Below, one piece after another: positions 30,426-39,248 of a stretch of DNA of 64,000 nt. Source of the stretch: Pseudoflavonifractor capillosus (lineage in GTDB: Bacteria > Bacillota > Clostridia > Oscillospirales > Oscillospiraceae); NCBI RefSeq assembly GCF_016899775.1, contig NZ_JACJJE010000013.1, positions 1-64,000 of the forward strand, written 5' to 3'. A model generated the notes under the pieces. It was not told where the DNA came from. It made no database searches and was given only the letters and a program-made list of their open reading frames with translations. The translations under genes and the position numbers were made by a program. Numbering within the stretch: position 1 is the stretch's first letter; each line of letters opens with the position of its first letter.

Positions 30426-31286
30426 ATGAAAAAAACAGTCACTCTGACACTGGCGTCCACCTTGGTGCTGGGCCTGATGGCCGGATGCGCCACCACACAG
30501 AGCGGTAGCCAGTCGGCCGGGGCGGCGGACACATCCCTTGCGGATGCCACAAAGCACACCGTGGAGACCACGGAAACCGGAAACTTTTCCGACGAGATGA
30601 AAATTCCCTATGCCGTCGATCTGTCCCCGGAGGACGGGTCCGACTCGGTGGAGCGGCAGGGCGACCACGCCGACTCCATCTACTTTGCCCACCCGGACTT
30701 CTACAACATGGAGTCCAACGACACCCTCACCATCCTCACCAATTTCCAGACCATCCAGCAGACCAGTGAGTGGAGCTGCGGCGTCGCCTGTGTACTGATG
30801 ACGCTCAACTGGTACGACCGGATGGGAGACTGGAACGAGGAGTCTCTGGCTGCCCTGCGCCACTCCCTGGACGGCACCGAGCTGGAGGGGTATCCAGGCA
30901 CCACACTGGTGCAGGCGCTGGACATGCTGGACGGAGTCGGCGGCTTTACATACACCTCTACGCTGGACTGCCAGGACGTGTACAGCGAATTTACCCTGGA
31001 CACCATCCAGTCCACCCTGGCGGAAGGCAAGCCCATTCTGATCGCCTGGAACGACTGGGGCGGACACTGGCAGGTGATCATCGGCTACGACACCCTGGGC
31101 ACCGAGACCACCCAGGACGATGTGATCATCGTGGCCGACCCCTATGACACCACCGACCACAACCAGGACGGCTACGGCATCTATCCCGCCGAGCGGTTCT
31201 ACTACAACTTCACCATGTACAACCAGTTCCCCCAGGAGGAGGGCGGCAACGACATGCTGTTCGTCATTCCCACCCCCGCTTCCTGA
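30426..31286 (+). CDS. C39-like papain-fold lipoprotein
   Basis: 286 residues. Lipobox LMAGC (Cys21) places it outside the membrane. SEWSCGVACVLMTLNWY has the catalytic Cys, GGHWQVIIGYD the His, and VADPYDTTDHNQDGY the Asp region, all of the C39_2 type. Such proteins may be peptidases that cut peptides outside the cell; no substrate or transporter gene is adjacent. AAGGGAG lies 7 bp upstream of ATG. Confidence 0.82.
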   Translation: MKKTVTLTLASTLVLGLMAGCATTQSGSQSAGAADTSLADATKHTVETTETGNFSDEMKIPYAVDLSPEDGSDSVERQGDHADSIYFAHPDFYNMESNDTLTILTNFQTIQQTSEWSCGVACVLMTLNWYDRMGDWNEESLAALRHSLDGTELEGYPGTTLVQALDMLDGVGGFTYTSTLDCQDVYSEFTLDTIQSTLAEGKPILIAWNDWGGHWQVIIGYDTLGTETTQDDVIIVADPYDTTDHNQDGYGIYPAERFYYNFTMYNQFPQEEGGNDMLFVIPTPAS

Positions 31287-31314
31287 GCCAGGAAAAACAC
31301 ACTTAAAACAGTAC

Positions 31315-31345
31315 GAGCTCCGGCCCCAATTCAGGGCCGGAGCTC
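31315..31345. terminator. Bidirectional terminator
   Basis: GAGCTCCGGCCC pairs perfectly with GGGCCGGAGCTC between the convergent C39-like and ANTAR genes. Confidence 0.7.
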
Positions 31346-31348
31346 GCT

Positions 31349-31903
31349 CTATCTTTCGGACGCCGGTTCCTCCAGCTCCGCCAGCACCTGCCGGGCGGTC
31401 TGGACCAGCCGGCGGCCCTCGTCCATGCTCCGCTTCTGGAGCCGGTGGTGGGCCTCCTCCTCGGTGAGGCCCTTTTTCTCCATCAGGGCCCGCTTGGCCC
31501 GGTCGATGTCCCGCTGCTCGGCAGAGCTGCGGCTGCTGCGGGCAAAGCGCTCCATCCGGTGGCTGAACTGGATGAGCAGCCGCACGGTGAGGACGGTCTC
31601 CTCCCGGCGCAGGGGGGTAGGGAGCTTGAAGATGTCAGGGCTGCCGCACAAATCCAGCTGGTGCTTGGGCCCGACCATCAGCATCAGGCAGGAGGGGGGG
31701 AGGTCGTCAAAGAGCCACTCCGACGGGCCGTCGGTGAGGTGGGGGCCGCAGATGACGCAGCAGGCCCCCTGCCGCTGGAGCAGGCGGCGCACCTGATCCC
31801 CGGAGGAGCAGGGGAGACACTCGGCCACCCCGGCGCTCTCCAGCAGCTCCCGGAGCTGGCGGACAAATTTGGCGTTTTCAAAGGCCACAATGACGGTGTC
31901 CAT
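31349..31903 (-). CDS. ANTAR-domain response regulator
   Basis: 184 residues. Residues 1-115 form a receiver-like domain (TVIVAFENAKFVRQLRELLESAG), but the usual phosphoacceptor Asp is not obvious in CCVICGPHLTDG, so it may be a degenerate receiver. The C-terminal ANTAR domain (SAEQRDIDRAKRALMEKKGLTEEEAHHRLQKRSMDEGRRLVQTARQVL) binds RNA hairpins and blocks termination. It lies 133 bp after glnA on the same strand and close to glnN, whose leader has an attenuator-like fold, so nitrogen control by antitermination is likely. A GGAGG site lies upstream. Confidence 0.88.
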   Translation of the reverse strand: MDTVIVAFENAKFVRQLRELLESAGVAECLPCSSGDQVRRLLQRQGACCVICGPHLTDGPSEWLFDDLPPSCLMLMVGPKHQLDLCGSPDIFKLPTPLRREETVLTVRLLIQFSHRMERFARSSRSSAEQRDIDRAKRALMEKKGLTEEEAHHRLQKRSMDEGRRLVQTARQVLAELEEPASER

Positions 31904-32036
31904 AAGTGTCTCCCTCCTTTGTCTCTGATCTGGTGCAGGGGACCGCCCTGCGGGGCGGGGGTATTTTCTCTTTCCGGCAGGGCAGAGGCAGGCCCCTGCC
32001 GTTCTACTTTTATACTGCGCTGTCCGTGGGATGCGC

Positions 32037-33368
32037 TCAATAGGTCACCAGATACTTCTCAATCTCCCAGCTGGACACCCGGGTCTGGTACTCCTCCCAC
32101 TCCCGCTGCTTGCCGGCCAGATAGTGGGAGGCCACATGCTCGCCCAGCACGTCCATGACCAGCCGGTCCTGCTTCATGGCCTCCAGGGCCTCCTCCAGGG
32201 TGCGGGGGAGGGTCTCGATGCCGAAGGCGGAGCGGGTGGCCGCGTCCATCTCATAGATATTCCCGGGGATCTCCGGGGGAGGGGTGAGCCCCCGCTCGAT
32301 GCCGTCCAGCCCGGCCGCCAGGCAGGCGGCGATGGCCAGATAGGGGTTGCAGGCCGGGTCGGGGCTGCGCAGCTCCACCCGGGTGGAGCTCCCCCGGGAG
32401 GCGGGGATGCGGATGAGGGCGGAGCGGTTGGAGGCCGACCAGGCCTTGTAGCAGGGGGCCTCATACCCGGAGACCAGCCGCTTGTAGGAGTTCACCAGGG
32501 GGTTGGTCAGGGCAGTGAACCCCTTCACGTGCTCCAGCAGGCCGGCGATGAAGGAGTAGGCCATCTGGGACAGGCCGCGGGGGTCGTCGGGGTCGTAAAA
32601 CAGATTTTTCCCGTCCCGGAACAGGGACATATTCAGGTGCATGCCGGAGCCCGCCGCCCCAAAGAGGGGCTTGGGCATGAAGGTGGCGTGGAGTCCGTTT
32701 TTCTGGGCGATGGTCTTGACCGCCAGCTTGAAGGTCATGATCTTGTCGGCGGCGTCCATGGCGTCCACATATTTAAAGTCGATCTCATGCTGTCCAGCGG
32801 CGCTCTCGTGGTGGCTGGCCTCGATCTCGTAGCCCATCTCCTCCAGCATCCGGCAGATCTCCCGGCGGGTGGACTCCCCCTGGTCCAGAGGGCCCAGGTC
32901 AAAGTAGCCCGCCTGGTCCCCGGTGCGTGTGGTGGCCCGGCCCTCCTCGTCGGTCTCAAAGAGGAAAAACTCCAGCTCAGGGCCGATGTTGAAGGCGTCA
33001 AAGCCCATGTCCCGGGCCTTCCGGACCACCCGGCGGAGCACCCCTCTGGGGTCGCCCACAAAGGGGGTGCCGTCGGTGTCGTACACGTCGCAGATGAGCC
33101 GGGCCACCCGCCCCTGGGCGGGCCGCCAGGGGAAAATGGCAAAGCTGCTCCGGTCCGGGAACAGGTACTGGTCCGACTCGTTCACCCGGGTAAAGCCCTC
33201 GATGGAGGAGCCGTCGAACATGATCTGGTTGTTTAACGCCTTGCCGGTCTGCGAGGCGGTGATGGCCACGTTTTTCAGCTGTCCGAAGATGTCCACAAAC
33301 TGCATGCGGATGAATTCAATCTCTTCCTCCTCCACGATCCGGAGGATGTCTTCCTTGGTGTAGGACAT
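32037..33368 (-). CDS. glnA: Glutamine synthetase type I
   Basis: 443 residues. It makes glutamine from glutamate, ammonia and ATP. DIFGQLKNVAI, FDGSSIEGF, GPELEFFLFE, SHHESAAGQHEIDFKY (metal Glu and His), TFMPKPLFGAAGSGMHLNMS and NRSALIRIPASRGSSTRVELRSPDPACNPYLA are the family motifs. The size and absence of the adenylylation Tyr loop match the Firmicute GSI-alpha type. It is transcribed away from glnN with an own promoter and followed by the ANTAR gene. Confidence 0.95.
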   Translation of the reverse strand: MSYTKEDILRIVEEEEIEFIRMQFVDIFGQLKNVAITASQTGKALNNQIMFDGSSIEGFTRVNESDQYLFPDRSSFAIFPWRPAQGRVARLICDVYDTDGTPFVGDPRGVLRRVVRKARDMGFDAFNIGPELEFFLFETDEEGRATTRTGDQAGYFDLGPLDQGESTRREICRMLEEMGYEIEASHHESAAGQHEIDFKYVDAMDAADKIMTFKLAVKTIAQKNGLHATFMPKPLFGAAGSGMHLNMSLFRDGKNLFYDPDDPRGLSQMAYSFIAGLLEHVKGFTALTNPLVNSYKRLVSGYEAPCYKAWSASNRSALIRIPASRGSSTRVELRSPDPACNPYLAIAACLAAGLDGIERGLTPPPEIPGNIYEMDAATRSAFGIETLPRTLEEALEAMKQDRLVMDVLGEHVASHYLAGKQREWEEYQTRVSSWEIEKYLVTY

Positions 33369-33407
33369 AGTTGTATCCCCTTTCCGCAGGTTTTGGCTGA
33401 TAAAAAC

Positions 33408-33435
33408 AGTATAACGGCCTGAAACCTCCTGTCAA
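33408..33435 (-). promoter_or_regulatory. glnA promoter
   Basis: On the minus strand TTGACA (33430-33435) and TATACT (33408-33413), spacing 16. Confidence 0.75.
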
Positions 33436-33531
33436 GCGGATGTTTGCGCCGCTGCGCCTCTTTTCGTGGAAAATTCCACATCCGGTTCCCGGAGGTTTCT
33501 GAAGTTTGTGGGTTTCAAGACTTGCAAAATG

Positions 33532-33559
33532 CCCGCCGGTACGGTATTCTTAATACAAT
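33532..33559 (+). promoter_or_regulatory. glnN promoter
   Basis: TTGCAA (33532-33537) and TACAAT (33554-33559), spacing 16, giving a leader of about 120 nt. Confidence 0.6.
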
Positions 33560-33567
33560 GCACCCAG

Positions 33568-33649
33568 TGGACCGCGGCGCTGAGCGCGCGCCGGTCTGCG
33601 GAGGGGACAAGCGTGTCCGGAGGGGGCGGGCTTGTCCCTCTTTTCGTTT
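33568..33649 (+). promoter_or_regulatory. glnN leader with attenuator-like alternative hairpins
   Basis: A first hairpin spans about 33569-33596 (GACC and GGCGC with GCGCC and GGTC). A terminator then pairs GAGGGGACAAGC (33601-33612) with GCTTGTCCCTC (33630-33640), followed by TTTTCGTTTC. GGACA-AGCG-TGTCC at 33605-33618 uses the same 5' bases, so it competes with the terminator. This is the logic of ANTAR-controlled antitermination, but a clean pair of A-N-N-G hexaloops was not found. Confidence 0.55.
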
Positions 33650-33686
33650 CGGGGAGTCTGTATGGTAAAGGAAAGGGTTTGAAAGT

Positions 33687-35795
33687 ATGAGCGTGAACGT
33701 GACAGAGATCTTCGGTTCCAACGTCTTCAGCACCGCCGTCATGCGGGAGCGCCTGCCCAAGGGGGTGTTCCGGGAGGTCATGGACGTGATGAAGCACGGG
33801 GGCAACATCAGCATGGCCACCGCCGACATTGTGGCCAACGCCATGAAGGACTGGGCGGTGGAGAAGGGGGCCACCCACTACACCCATTGGTTCCAGCCCC
33901 TCACCGGCATCACCGCCGAAAAGCACGACGCCTTTATCACCCGGCCGGAGGACGGAAAGACCATCCTCCAGCTCACCGGCAAGCAGCTCATCATGGGCGA
34001 GTCCGACGCCTCCTCCTTCCCCTCCGGCGGCCTGCGCTCCACCCACTACGCCCGGGGCTACACCGCCTGGGATATGACCTCTCCCGCCTTTGTAAAGGAG
34101 ATGACCGCGGGTACCATCCTGTGCATCCCCACCATCTTCGTCTCCTACACCGGGGAGGCCCTGGACAAGAAGACCCCGCTGCTGCGCTCCATGGAGGCCA
34201 TCAACACCCAGGGTCTGCGCATCCTGCGTCTGTTCGGCAACACTGAGGCCCAGAAGGTGTTCCCCTCGGTGGGCCCCGAGCAGGAGTACTTCCTGGTGGA
34301 CCGGGAGAAGTATTTGAAGCGCCGGGACCTGATCTACACCGGCCGCACCCTGTTCGGCGCCCCCGCCCCCAAGGGGCAGGAGCTGGAGGACCAGTACTTC
34401 GGCGTCATCCGGGACCGGGTGGGCTCCTTCATGTCCGACCTGAACGAGGAGCTGTGGAAGCTGGGCATCCCCGCCACCACCCAGCACAACGAGGTGGCCC
34501 CCGCCCAGCACGAGATGGCCCCCATCTATACCATGTGCAACCTGGCCGTGGACCAGAACCAGCTGACCATGGAGACCATGAAGCGGGTGGCCACCCGCCA
34601 CGGGCTGGTGTGCCTGCTCCACGAGAAGCCCTACGCCGGGGTCAACGGCTCGGGCAAGCACAACAACTGGTCCATCGGCACCGACACCGGGGAGAACCTG
34701 CTGGACCCCGGCGACACCCCCAACGAGAATCTCCAGTTCCTGCTGGTGCTCTCCTGCATCATGAAGGCGGTGGACACCCACGCCGACCTGCTGCGCCAGT
34801 CCGCCTCCTGCGTGGGCAACGACCAGCGCCTGGGCGGCCAGGAGGCCCCTCCCGCCATCATCTCCATCTTCCTGGGGGACCAGCTGGAGAGCGTGGTGGA
34901 TCAGATCATCTCCAACGCCGAGTCCGTCAAGCTGCTGGCCTCGGGCAAGCTGGACTCCGGCGTGTCCACCGTCCCGGTGCTGAACAAGGACGCCACCGAC
35001 CGCAACCGCACCACCCCCTTCGCCTTCACCGGCAACAAGTTTGAGTTCCGCATGGTGGGTTCCTCCGACTCCATCGCCGACGCCAACACCACCCTCAACG
35101 CCATTGTGGCCGAGGCCCTGTGCGAGGCCGCCGATCAGCTGGAGCGGGCCGACGACTTCAACGCCGCCTGCACCAAGCTCATCCACGACAACATGGCCCA
35201 GCACCAGCGGATCATCTTCAACGGGGACGGCTACTCCGACGAGTGGGTGGCCGAGGCCGCCCGCCGGGGCCTGCCCAACCTGGCCTCTCTGGTGGACGCG
35301 GTGCCCGCCCTCACCACCGAGAAGGCGGTGAATCTGTTCACCAAGTTCGGCATCTACACCCAGTCCGAGCTGGAGGCCCGGGCGGACATCATGTATGAGA
35401 CATACGTGAAGACCATCAAGATCGAGGCCAACACCATGATCCACATGGCGGCCAAGCACTACATCCCCACCGTGATTGGCTACACCACCCGTCTGGCCCA
35501 GTCCATCACCGCGGTGGCCTCCGCCTGCCCGGAGGCGGAGCTGTCCGTGCAGCGCGGCCTCCTCAAGGATGTGAGCGCCCGCCTGGCCGAGGCCTCCGCC
35601 GCCCTGGAGCAGCTCAAGCCCCTCATGGACCGGGTGGACGCCATCCAGGATGTGAAGGAGATGGCCATTGCCTACCGCACCGCCGTGGTCCCCGCCATGG
35701 ACGCCCTGCGCTACCCCATCGACCAGCTGGAGCTGATGGTGGACAAGTCCATCTGGCCGGTGCCCACCTACGGCGACCTGATGTTCGAGGTGTAA
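33687..35795 (+). CDS. glnN: Glutamine synthetase type III
   Basis: 702 residues, the size of GSIII. FGSNVFSTAVMRERLPK, THWFQPLTGITAEKHDAF, SFPSGGLRSTHYARGYTAWD, VGPEQEYFLVD, TTQHNEVAPAQHEMAPIY, NGSGKHNNWSIGTD and GSSDSIADANTTLNAI are motifs special to this class. GSIII enzymes are dodecamers and often respond to nitrogen shortage. It is a second ammonia-assimilation enzyme beside glnA and lies on the opposite strand. Very strong codon bias suggests high expression. No second gene follows in this transcript. Confidence 0.96.
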   Translation: MSVNVTEIFGSNVFSTAVMRERLPKGVFREVMDVMKHGGNISMATADIVANAMKDWAVEKGATHYTHWFQPLTGITAEKHDAFITRPEDGKTILQLTGKQLIMGESDASSFPSGGLRSTHYARGYTAWDMTSPAFVKEMTAGTILCIPTIFVSYTGEALDKKTPLLRSMEAINTQGLRILRLFGNTEAQKVFPSVGPEQEYFLVDREKYLKRRDLIYTGRTLFGAPAPKGQELEDQYFGVIRDRVGSFMSDLNEELWKLGIPATTQHNEVAPAQHEMAPIYTMCNLAVDQNQLTMETMKRVATRHGLVCLLHEKPYAGVNGSGKHNNWSIGTDTGENLLDPGDTPNENLQFLLVLSCIMKAVDTHADLLRQSASCVGNDQRLGGQEAPPAIISIFLGDQLESVVDQIISNAESVKLLASGKLDSGVSTVPVLNKDATDRNRTTPFAFTGNKFEFRMVGSSDSIADANTTLNAIVAEALCEAADQLERADDFNAACTKLIHDNMAQHQRIIFNGDGYSDEWVAEAARRGLPNLASLVDAVPALTTEKAVNLFTKFGIYTQSELEARADIMYETYVKTIKIEANTMIHMAAKHYIPTVIGYTTRLAQSITAVASACPEAELSVQRGLLKDVSARLAEASAALEQLKPLMDRVDAIQDVKEMAIAYRTAVVPAMDALRYPIDQLELMVDKSIWPVPTYGDLMFEV

Positions 35796-35831
35796 GGGAG
35801 TTTCCCTTTCTTGCTGTTGAACTGCGCCTTT

Positions 35832-35872
35832 GCCCGCCGCCTGAGACACTTTTTTCGGGCGGCGGGCTTTCT
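35832..35872 (+). terminator. Terminator of glnN
   Basis: GCCCGCCGCC (35832-35841) pairs with GGCGGCGGGC (about 35858-35867), followed by TTTCT. Confidence 0.75.
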
Positions 35873-35923
35873 GCCTGGGGCCTGCGCCGGGGAAAAAAGG
35901 TCCGCGTCCGGAAAAATTGATGC

Positions 35924-35952
35924 TTGACAAACAGGGGAGGGGCGGCTATAAT
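35924..35952 (+). promoter_or_regulatory. Promoter of the T-box-controlled ABC operon
   Basis: Perfect TTGACA (35924-35929) and TATAAT (35947-35952) with 17-bp spacing, typical for attenuation-controlled units. Confidence 0.9.
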
Positions 35953-35959
35953 AACCCCA

Positions 35960-36237
35960 ACAACCAAACAGCATGAAACCTGCGAGAAAGAGTAGTAGCC
36001 GGTGCGGCAAACCTGAAGAGAGTCCCGGGTGGTGAGATCGGGGCGGGGCGCGGCCGAGTGAATGGACTTTCGAGGGCGGCTTGAACGGGAGACCAAGTAG
36101 ATGCCGACGGGGACCCACCCGTTATCCATCGGGCACGCGTGATGGCGCGTGAAGCGAGCGGACGTTTGAAACGTCAATTTGGGTGGTATCGCAGGAGTGC
36201 AGCTCTTGTCCCATAGGGGATAAGGGGCTGTTTTTTT
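35960..36237 (+). promoter_or_regulatory. T-box leader, predicted tRNA-Trp specificity
   Basis: Stem I carries the AG-bulge AGAGAG (36017-36022), the distal loop GGTGAGA (36031-36037) and, on the 3' side, the specifier region GTGAATGGAC, in which the codon at 36063-36065 is TGG (Trp). The T-box core TGGGTGGTATCGC is at 36180-36192. A terminator pairs CAGCTCTTGTCCC (36200-36212) with GGGATAAGGGGCTG (36217-36230) ahead of TTTTTTT. Uncharged tRNA-Trp binding should favour the antiterminator and turn on the transporter. Confidence 0.93.
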
Positions 36238-36329
36238 ATACTCCAAAATCAAGGCCGTTGGCAGCGGCCCCTCCATCACCCACCCAGACAAATTTCAGCC
36301 CCAAGCGGGCAGACTATGGAGGTATTCCC

Positions 36330-37367
36330 ATGAAAAAGAACACGATGAAGAAGCTTTTGGCCGCGTCCCTGTCCCTGTCTCTCGCCCTGTCCCTGGCCGC
36401 CTGCTCCGGCGGCTCCAGCAGTTCCGGCAGCTCCGGCTCCAACTCCGGCGGCGCCTCCAACAGCGGGGGAGAGGACGGCTATAAGGTCGCTATCGTCCGG
36501 CAGCTGGACCATGCGTCCATGAACGAGATCCGGGACGCCATCACCGCCGAGCTGAACGCCAAGGGTGAGGAACTGGGCATCACCATTGAGTGCGGCGACT
36601 TCAACGGCAACAACGACACCTCTACGCTGTCTCAGATCGGCGCTCAGATCCTGGCCGACCAGTATGACGCCATCATCCCCATCGGCACCCTGGCCGCCCA
36701 GCAGATGGTGTCCGTGGCGGAGGAGAGCCAGACCCCGGTGATCTACGGCACCGTCAGCTACCCCGAGGTGGCCAACCTCACCGGCATCGACTATGTCACC
36801 GGCACCAGCGACGCGCTGAACGTAGAGCTGCTGCTGGACATGATGCTGGCGGCCGACCCGGACATCCAGACGGTGGGCCTGCTGTACTCCACCTCCGAGG
36901 TGAACAGCGCCCCCGCCATCGAGGATGCCAAGGCCTATCTGGATGAGAAGGGCGTCTCCTATCTGGAGAAGACGGGCACCACCTCCGACGAGATCATTGC
37001 CGCCGTCAACTCCATGCTGGGCCAGGTGGACGCGGTGTTCACCCCCACCGACAACGCCGTCCAGGCCACCGAGCTGGCCATCGCCCCCATCCTGGCTGAG
37101 GCGGGCATCCCCCACTACGCCGGGGCCGACTCCTTCGTGCGCAACGGCGCTTTCGCCACCTGCGGCGTCAACTACACCGATCTGGGCACCCAGACCGCCG
37201 ATTTGGCCCTGGAGGTCCTCCAGACCGGGGAGTTCCCCGAGTATGTCACCGTGTCCGGCGACATTATCACCGTAAACACCGACACCGCCGCCACGCTGGG
37301 CCTGGACTATTCCCTGTTCCAGGACATGGGCTCCCAGGTGGTGGAGGTCCAGACCACCCAGGACTGA
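36330..37367 (+). CDS. trpX: ABC substrate-binding lipoprotein, TrpX-like
   Basis: 345 residues. Lipobox LSLAAC (Cys25), a Gly/Ser linker, then an ABC_sub_bind-type two-lobe binding fold: VAIVRQLDHASMNEIRDAI, ITIECGDFNGNNDTSTLSQIGAQILADQYDAIIPIGTLAAQ, GTVSYPEVANLTGIDYVTGTSDA, and VDAVFTPTDNAVQATELAIAPI. The T-box with a Trp specifier indicates tryptophan or a precursor as ligand, as proposed for TrpXYZ systems. ATG 36330 follows GGAGG; the open frame upstream is the T-box. Confidence 0.88.
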   Translation: MKKNTMKKLLAASLSLSLALSLAACSGGSSSSGSSGSNSGGASNSGGEDGYKVAIVRQLDHASMNEIRDAITAELNAKGEELGITIECGDFNGNNDTSTLSQIGAQILADQYDAIIPIGTLAAQQMVSVAEESQTPVIYGTVSYPEVANLTGIDYVTGTSDALNVELLLDMMLAADPDIQTVGLLYSTSEVNSAPAIEDAKAYLDEKGVSYLEKTGTTSDEIIAAVNSMLGQVDAVFTPTDNAVQATELAIAPILAEAGIPHYAGADSFVRNGAFATCGVNYTDLGTQTADLALEVLQTGEFPEYVTVSGDIITVNTDTAATLGLDYSLFQDMGSQVVEVQTTQD

Positions 37368-37450
37368 TTGGGATTTTGAAAAAGCCGTCTCTACCCCTCG
37401 CCGGCCGGCGGGGGGTAGCGGCCTGTTTTGATTGAGAGGAGCGTTCCACT

Positions 37451-38356
37451 GTGCTGACCATTGTTCAGGCCGCGCTGGAGGCGGGATTTCTCTACGCCCC
37501 CATCGCCTTGGCCCTGTTTCTCAGCTTTTCCATCTTGAATATTGCCGATATGACCACCGACGGCGCCTTTGTGCTGGGCAGCGCCGTGTCCGCCATGATG
37601 TGTCTGGCGGGACACCCCATCCTGGCCCTGCCCGCCGGCATGGCGGCCTCGGCGGCGGCCGGGTTCATCACCGCCTTTTTGCAGACCAAGCTGGCGGTGC
37701 CCTCCATCCTGGCTGGCATCGTCACCAACATCGGCCTGTACAGCATCAACCTGATGGTCATGGGCAAGAGCAACCAGTCCCTGTTCCAGACCGACACCAT
37801 CTACACCATGGCCAAGGACGCCGGCTTCGCTGGGAGCTGGTATGAGCTGGCGGTGACCGCCATCATTGTGCTGGCCCTGTGCGCCCTGATGGTCCTCTTT
37901 CTGGGCACCCGGCTGGGCCTGTCCATCCGGGCCACCGGGGACAATGCGGACATGGTGCGGGCCTCCTCCATCAACCCCAACTTCACCATCACTGTGGGCC
38001 TGTGCGTGGCCAACGCCATGACCGGCCTGTCCGGCGCCATGGTGGCACAGTACAGCACCTTCGCCGACGTGAACAGCGGCACCGGTATGGTGGTGCTGGC
38101 CCTGGCCGCCCTGGTCATCGGGGAGACCCTCATCGGCAAGGGCTCCATGACCCGGCGGGTGCTGGGCGTGGTGGCCGGCAGCATCATCTACCGGTTCATC
38201 TACGCCGCCGCCCTGCGGTTCAACGTGCCCGCGGACTACATGAAGCTGGTGTCCGCCGTCATCGTGGGGGTGGCCATCGCCGCTCCGGCAGTGCGCCGGT
38301 GGGCCGCGTTCCAGATGCAGAAGCGCCGCGCGCTGGCGGGAAGGAGAGGTGAGTGA
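37451..38356 (+). CDS. trpY: ABC transporter permease, TrpY-like
   Basis: 301 residues with about eight membrane segments of the BPD_transp_2-type permease fold. FSILNIADMTTDGAFVLGSAV and GTRLGLSIRATGDNADMVRASSINPN are conserved regions; the latter is the cytoplasmic loop that meets the ATPase. GTG 37451 is read as start with AGAGGAG upstream. It follows the binding protein by 83 bp and ends 2 bp before the ATPase start. Confidence 0.88.
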   Translation: MLTIVQAALEAGFLYAPIALALFLSFSILNIADMTTDGAFVLGSAVSAMMCLAGHPILALPAGMAASAAAGFITAFLQTKLAVPSILAGIVTNIGLYSINLMVMGKSNQSLFQTDTIYTMAKDAGFAGSWYELAVTAIIVLALCALMVLFLGTRLGLSIRATGDNADMVRASSINPNFTITVGLCVANAMTGLSGAMVAQYSTFADVNSGTGMVVLALAALVIGETLIGKGSMTRRVLGVVAGSIIYRFIYAAALRFNVPADYMKLVSAVIVGVAIAAPAVRRWAAFQMQKRRALAGRRGE

Positions 38357-38357
38357 C

Positions 38358-39152
38358 ATGGATATGCTGGTAATCCAGAACATTGCCAAGACCTTCAACC
38401 CCGGGACCGTCAACGAGAAGCAGGCCCTGAGCGGCCTGTCTCTCCAGCTGGCGGCGGGGGATTTCGTCACCATCGTGGGCTCCAACGGGGCGGGCAAATC
38501 CACCCTGTTCAACGCCATCGCCGGGGACTTCTATGTGGACGAGGGCTCCATCGCCCTGGACGGGCAGGACATCACCTATCTGCCCGCCCACAAGCGCAGC
38601 CGCCAGATCGGCCGGCTGTTTCAGGACCCCATGCGGGGCACAGCCCCCCACATGACCATTGAGGAGAATCTGGCCCTGGCCGCGGGCAGCGGCGGGTGGT
38701 TCTCCCCCATGACGAAGGCGGACCGGAAGCGGTTTCAGGACCGGCTGGCCCTGCTGGACATGGGGCTGGAGGACCGGATGCGTCAGCCTGTGGGCCTCCT
38801 GTCCGGCGGACAGCGCCAGGCCCTGACCTTGCTCATGGCAACCATGAATCCCCCCAAGCTGCTGCTGCTGGACGAGCACACGGCGGCGCTGGACCCGGGG
38901 ACGGCGGAGAAGGTGCTGAAGATCACCCGGGACGTGGTGTCCCAGCACAGCATCACCACCCTCATGGTCACCCACAATATGAAAAACGCCCTGGAGCTGG
39001 GCAACCGCACCCTGATGATGGACTCCGGGCACATTGTCCTGGACGTCCAGGGGGAGGAGCGCGCCGGCATGACGGTGAACGACCTTCTGGAGCGTTTCCG
39101 GGCCGGGGCCGGGAAGGACCTGGATAACGACCGGATTCTGTTGTCTGACTGA
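38358..39152 (+). CDS. trpZ: ABC transporter ATPase, TrpZ-like
   Basis: 264 residues. Walker A VGSNGAGKSTLF (about 38-49), Q-loop RLFQDPMRG, signature LLSGGQRQALTLLMA, Walker B KLLLLDEHTAALD and His switch MVTHNM are all present. It energises uptake through the permease encoded just upstream. AAGGAGAGG lies 8 bp before ATG 38358. Last gene of the T-box operon. Confidence 0.9.
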   Translation: MDMLVIQNIAKTFNPGTVNEKQALSGLSLQLAAGDFVTIVGSNGAGKSTLFNAIAGDFYVDEGSIALDGQDITYLPAHKRSRQIGRLFQDPMRGTAPHMTIEENLALAAGSGGWFSPMTKADRKRFQDRLALLDMGLEDRMRQPVGLLSGGQRQALTLLMATMNPPKLLLLDEHTAALDPGTAEKVLKITRDVVSQHSITTLMVTHNMKNALELGNRTLMMDSGHIVLDVQGEERAGMTVNDLLERFRAGAGKDLDNDRILLSD

Positions 39153-39176
39153 GCATCAACAATACAGAAATACAGA

Positions 39177-39236
39177 CCCGCCGCCCGCGGGGAGGGGCTC
39201 CGATTTTGGAGGACCCCTCTCACCGCGGGCGGCGGG
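39177..39236. terminator. Terminator between the ABC operon and the MFS gene
   Basis: CCCGCCGCCCGCGG (39177-39190) pairs with CCGCGGGCGGCGGG (39223-39236), then TTTCT. A second stem in the loop (GGAGGGGCTCC region) may strengthen it. Confidence 0.75.
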
Positions 39237-39248
39237 TTTCTGATTGGA

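Noticed and set aside
31904-32036. ANTAR target between glnA and the ANTAR gene
   Set aside because: Two stems can be drawn on the minus strand but neither has the six-base A-N-N-G-N-N loop nor a U-tract.
33432-35930. 832-codon open frame on the minus strand
   Set aside because: It is antisense to glnN, has a Gly/His/Val-rich composition typical of the reverse of GC-biased codons, and matches no family.
36183-36329. N-terminal extension of the TrpX-like protein
   Set aside because: The segment lies in the T-box antiterminator/terminator; the lipoprotein signal peptide starts at 36330 with a GGAGG site.
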